52,041 bases of DNA from Sulfurimonas sp. Its GTDB lineage: Bacteria > Campylobacterota > Campylobacteria > Campylobacterales > Sulfurimonadaceae. The notes beneath the pieces are model-generated. The model was not told the origin of the DNA and did not search any database. It saw only the letters and a program-made list of their open reading frames with translations. Location: contig DAIDMU010000072.1 in assembly GCA_027448805.1 (NCBI GenBank), positions 1-52,041 of the forward strand, written 5' to 3'. A program made the position numbers and the translations under genes. This document shows positions 49,768 through 52,041 of this stretch, in pieces; positions within the stretch are counted from its first letter, which is position 1, and each line of letters starts with the position of its first letter.

Positions 49768-50007
49768 TTGTGGCATATCTACATGTTAAAATGTAGTGAT
49801 GAGAGTGTATATACAGGCATTACTACAGATTTAAACAGAAGGGTACATGAGCACAACAGCTCGTCAAAAGGGGCAAAATATACACGCGTAAGAAGACCCG
49901 TAGAGCTGATCTACTCTGAGTCTTATGAAGACAAAAGCAGCGCTTCAAAACGAGAGTATCAAATCAAACAGCTCTCAAAAATTCAAAAACTCTCCCTTAT
50001 AAAATAA
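49768..50007 (+). CDS. GIY-YIG nuclease-domain protein (YhbQ-like)
   Basis: The small protein has the GIY-YIG fold: WHIYMLKCSDESVYTGITTDLNRRVHEHN and later VELIYSESYEDKSSASKREYQIKQL, with the Arg and Glu expected in the active site. The ORF track starts at a TTG inside the upstream gene (88 residues); the TTG at 49768 gives about 79 residues and a family-like N-terminus (xWHIYMLKC), so I place the start there, with low certainty. Members of this YhbQ-like group have unclear roles in DNA repair. Confidence 0.8.
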   Translation: MWHIYMLKCSDESVYTGITTDLNRRVHEHNSSSKGAKYTRVRRPVELIYSESYEDKSSASKREYQIKQLSKIQKLSLIK

Positions 50008-50459
50008 TGCGTATTTTTGTTGACGGAGATGCTTTTCCAAACCTGCTTAAGCCGATTATATTTCGTTCAATTGAGAGATTAAATATAGAAACGTTTGTCG
50101 TCTCAAACAAGCATATAACCATCGGTAAATCTAAACTTATCTCTTATATTATAGTAGAAGAGGGCGCAGATGAGGCGGACAACCATATAGTCAAGTTGGT
50201 AAAAGAGGGCGATTTGGTTATAACCGCCGATATCCCGCTCGCCGACAGAGTTGTTGCCAAAGATGCGCATGCCATTGATCATAGGGGTGAGCTTTATAGC
50301 GTTGATAATATTAAGCAATATCTAGCCATGAGAAATTTGATGGAAAAGATAAGAGAGAGCGGAGAGATGACAAAAGGTCCAGAACCGTTTGACCAAAACG
50401 ATGCTCATCAGTTTGCAAATCAGCTTCATAAGTTTTTAAATAAGTATTGCAAAATTTAA
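50007..50459 (+). CDS. DUF188 (YaiI/YqxD) family protein
   Basis: The 150-residue protein starts MRIFVDGDAFPNLLKPIIFRSIERL and continues YIIVEEGADEADNHIVKLVKEGDLVITADIPLADRVVAKDAHAIDHRGELYSVDNI, the YaiI/YqxD pattern. The acidic residues and fold resemble PIN-like nucleases, but no activity is established. The ATG overlaps the stop of the GIY-YIG gene (TAATG), so translation is coupled. Confidence 0.88.
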   Translation: MRIFVDGDAFPNLLKPIIFRSIERLNIETFVVSNKHITIGKSKLISYIIVEEGADEADNHIVKLVKEGDLVITADIPLADRVVAKDAHAIDHRGELYSVDNIKQYLAMRNLMEKIRESGEMTKGPEPFDQNDAHQFANQLHKFLNKYCKI

Positions 50460-50535
50460 AGCAAACTTAAAGTAACTTTCAGATAAAATTCGCAACTTTT
50501 TACACTTAAATGAAAGTGTAACTATCAGTTTTTCA

Positions 50536-50596
50536 AGACTTACTCTCGCCAAAGGCGTAGCTTTAGTGACTGAGTGAAGTCTGGACTTGTTCAGAC
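50536..50596 (+). promoter_or_regulatory. competing hairpins in the ffh leader
   Basis: AGACTT+ACTC (50536-50545) pairs with GAGT-G-AAGTCT (50572-50582) over a nested CGCC/GGCG hairpin with an AAA loop. The segment GTCTG (50579-50583) can instead pair with CAGAC (50592-50596). The two structures share the GTCT bases and cannot form together, a switch-like arrangement upstream of the AGGAGG ribosome binding site of ffh. Confidence 0.45.
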
Positions 50597-50623
50597 AATA
50601 CGAGATTAGAATAGGAGGGCTTT

Positions 50624-51970
50624 ATGTTTGATATATTAACAGATTCGTTTACAAATGCTATTAAAAAAATTCGATTTCATGATGACGACAAAGCCCTCGC
50701 TAAGGCTCTTGATGAGCTGAAGAAGTCTCTTTTAAAAGCGGATGTAAACCATAAAGTTGTTAGGGACTTAATATCTAAAGTTCAGATAGAGACCAGAAAA
50801 AACGGAATCGGAAAAGACCAGTTTTTGGCTGCTCTTAGAGGCGCGCTATATGAACTTTTAGAGATAGGCGGAAACAGAGGCTTTATTTTCGCTTCAAAAC
50901 CCCCGACCGTTATTCTTATGACCGGACTTCAGGGTTCTGGAAAAACAACAACTACGGGCAAGCTGGCACTTTATCTAAAAAACAAACAGAAAAAAGTCAT
51001 GGTGGTTGCAGCCGACTTACAGCGTTTGGCAGCGGTTGAACAGCTTCGTCAAATAACAACTCAAATAGGAGTTGAACTTTACGAGAATGAGAGTACAAAA
51101 AATCCTCTTGAAGTTGTAACCGCTGCGCTAAAAAAAGCAAACAGTGGCATTTACGATGTTGTGCTTATAGATACTGCCGGTCGTTTAGCGATAGATAACG
51201 AACTTATGAATGAGCTTGAAGCTGTTAAAAAAGCGGCAAATCCAAGTGAGATATTTTATGTAGCAGACTCTTTAACCGGACAAGATGCAATTAAAACGGC
51301 TACAACTTTTAAAGAGAAGATAGGCATTGACGGTGTAATTCTAAGTAAATATGACGGTGATTCAAAGGGCGGTGTTGCTCTTGGACTCTCATCACAAGTT
51401 CAAGTCCCGCTTCGCTTTATTGGAAGCGGTGAGAAGATGGAAGATTTAGAAATCTTCTTGCCAGACCGTGTCGTAAATCGTCTTATGGGTTTTGGAGATA
51501 TTGAAGGATTAGCTGAGAAAACAGCGTCGGCAATTGACGAAAAACAGGCTAAAAAACTTACTTCAAAGATTAAAAAGGGTGAGTTTAACTTCAATGACTT
51601 TTTAGAGCAGATGGAAAGCATGAAGAAAATGGGAAGCATGAAGTCTTTAATGGGTATGATTCCTGGTATGGGAAATATGTCTAAAGCGCTCAAAGATTTT
51701 GACATTGAAAATTCCGGCGAACTTAAAAATATTAAGGCAATGGTCTCTTCTATGACAATGAAAGAGAGAGAAAATCCTGATCTTTTAAACAACTCACGCA
51801 AGCAGAGAATCGCCGTCGGCTGCGGGCTTAGTCAAGTTGAGATTAATCGTATGATTAAGCAGTTTAAAAATGCCGGTAAAATGGCTAAGAGATTTTCAGG
51901 CAAAAGCGGCATGAAAGACCTTCAGGCAATGATGGGTCAGATGAGCGGCGCCGGAGCACTCAGAAGGTAG
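50624..51970 (+). CDS. ffh: signal recognition particle protein Ffh
   Basis: Ffh is the SRP54 GTPase that binds signal peptides and docks with FtsY. The 448-residue protein has the N domain, G domain with GLQGSGKTTTTGKLA near residue 106, DTAGRLAIDNELM and SKYDGDSKGG, and a methionine-rich M domain (FLEQMESMKKMGSMKSLMGMIPGMGNMS..., MGQMSGAGALRR). AGGAGG precedes the ATG. The stop codon lies inside a terminator stem. Confidence 0.97.
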   Translation: MFDILTDSFTNAIKKIRFHDDDKALAKALDELKKSLLKADVNHKVVRDLISKVQIETRKNGIGKDQFLAALRGALYELLEIGGNRGFIFASKPPTVILMTGLQGSGKTTTTGKLALYLKNKQKKVMVVAADLQRLAAVEQLRQITTQIGVELYENESTKNPLEVVTAALKKANSGIYDVVLIDTAGRLAIDNELMNELEAVKKAANPSEIFYVADSLTGQDAIKTATTFKEKIGIDGVILSKYDGDSKGGVALGLSSQVQVPLRFIGSGEKMEDLEIFLPDRVVNRLMGFGDIEGLAEKTASAIDEKQAKKLTSKIKKGEFNFNDFLEQMESMKKMGSMKSLMGMIPGMGNMSKALKDFDIENSGELKNIKAMVSSMTMKERENPDLLNNSRKQRIAVGCGLSQVEINRMIKQFKNAGKMAKRFSGKSGMKDLQAMMGQMSGAGALRR

Positions 51971-51981
51971 CTTCTGTTTTT
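51961..51981 (+). terminator. rho-independent terminator of ffh
   Basis: CAGAAG pairs with CTTCTG around GTAG, followed by five T. The stem overlaps the last codons and the stop of ffh. Confidence 0.75.
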
Positions 51982-51995
51982 ACATTGTAGAAGGT

Positions 51996-52027
51996 AAATC
52001 TATAATCTTTTAGAAGCTTATAGATTT
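51996..52027. repeat. inverted repeat after ffh
   Basis: AAATCTATAA pairs perfectly with TTATAGATTT across a 12-base loop that itself contains CTT/AAG. A second small inverted repeat TGCAT/ATGCA follows to the window end. A TATAAT box lies across the left arm. The element could be regulatory for the gene beyond the window. Confidence 0.5.
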
Positions 52028-52041
52028 GCATTCAAAATGCA

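Noticed and set aside
50530-50600. SRP RNA (4.5S) in the ffh leader
   Set aside because: The conserved SRP RNA apical loop sequence is not present; the structures look like a leader instead.

Overview
The window reads as chromosomal core DNA of a Campylobacterota (Epsilonproteobacteria) bacterium, most likely a Sulfurimonas-like free-living, flagellated, nitrate-aware species. The evidence is AT-rich coding DNA and gene orders shared with Campylobacter relatives: fliW-bamD-lon, uvrD-truB-csrA-ispE-smpB, 6S RNA-purD, and atpE standing alone outside an ATP synthase operon. The genus is inferred from gene content; no marker rRNA is present.

Layout. 1-3.8 kb: the tail of an unidentified gene, an exported M16 peptidase homologue that has lost its zinc motif, recG, and the convergent ribosome hibernation factor hpf. 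3.8-10.3 kb (minus): one tight operon with a very large secreted DUF11/cadherin-like protein followed by three pseudopilins, looking like a type IV pilus-type adhesin or tip cluster; this is the most accessory-looking part. 10.4-12.2 kb (minus): a Fic protein, a short repeat-bearing spacer and fliW. 12.3-15.4 kb: bamD and lon. 15.4-21.1 kb (minus): a phosphorelay/energy-sensing operon encoding a CetB/Aer-like PAS protein, an HPt protein, a NIT-type hybrid histidine kinase with several receivers, and a lone receiver. 21.1-23.4 kb (minus): uvrC and a DUF721 protein. 23.3-28.7 kb (plus): a small lipoprotein, nadB, nhaD, guaA and hemD. 28.7-28.9 kb: a 6S RNA (purD motif RNA) whose long helix can be paired by eye. 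29-35.7 kb: purD, an RDD protein, lptD, a phosphoribosyltransferase and pnp. 35.8-36.4 kb: atpE with a structured leader and terminator, then tRNA-Leu(GAG). 36.5-40.4 kb: a Lys/Glu-rich exported protein, a cupin, cysK, a pabC-like gene, an unknown protein and a LysR regulator. 40.5-47.9 kb: uvrD, truB, csrA, ispE, smpB, an M23 peptidase, a TPR protein, a NIF3 protein and a zinc-ribbon protein. 47.8-52 kb: waaA, an RluA-type synthase, a GIY-YIG protein, a DUF188 protein and ffh.

Functional threads. FliW and CsrA, the two protein partners of the flagellin translation switch, are both present but about 31 kb apart. Envelope assembly is represented by bamD, lptD, waaA, an M23 peptidase and the pseudopilin cluster. 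Translation and RNA quality control are represented by hpf, smpB, truB, the RluA-type enzyme, pnp, ffh and 6S RNA. No insertion sequence, CRISPR array, prophage or integrase was seen.

The least expected observations are the uvrD-like gene, whose reading frame runs through the ATP-binding loop without any ATG/GTG/TTG start upstream of it; the pilin-adhesin operon; the NIT-kinase phosphorelay with a degenerate second HPt module; and leaders upstream of ffh and atpE that can fold into hairpins.
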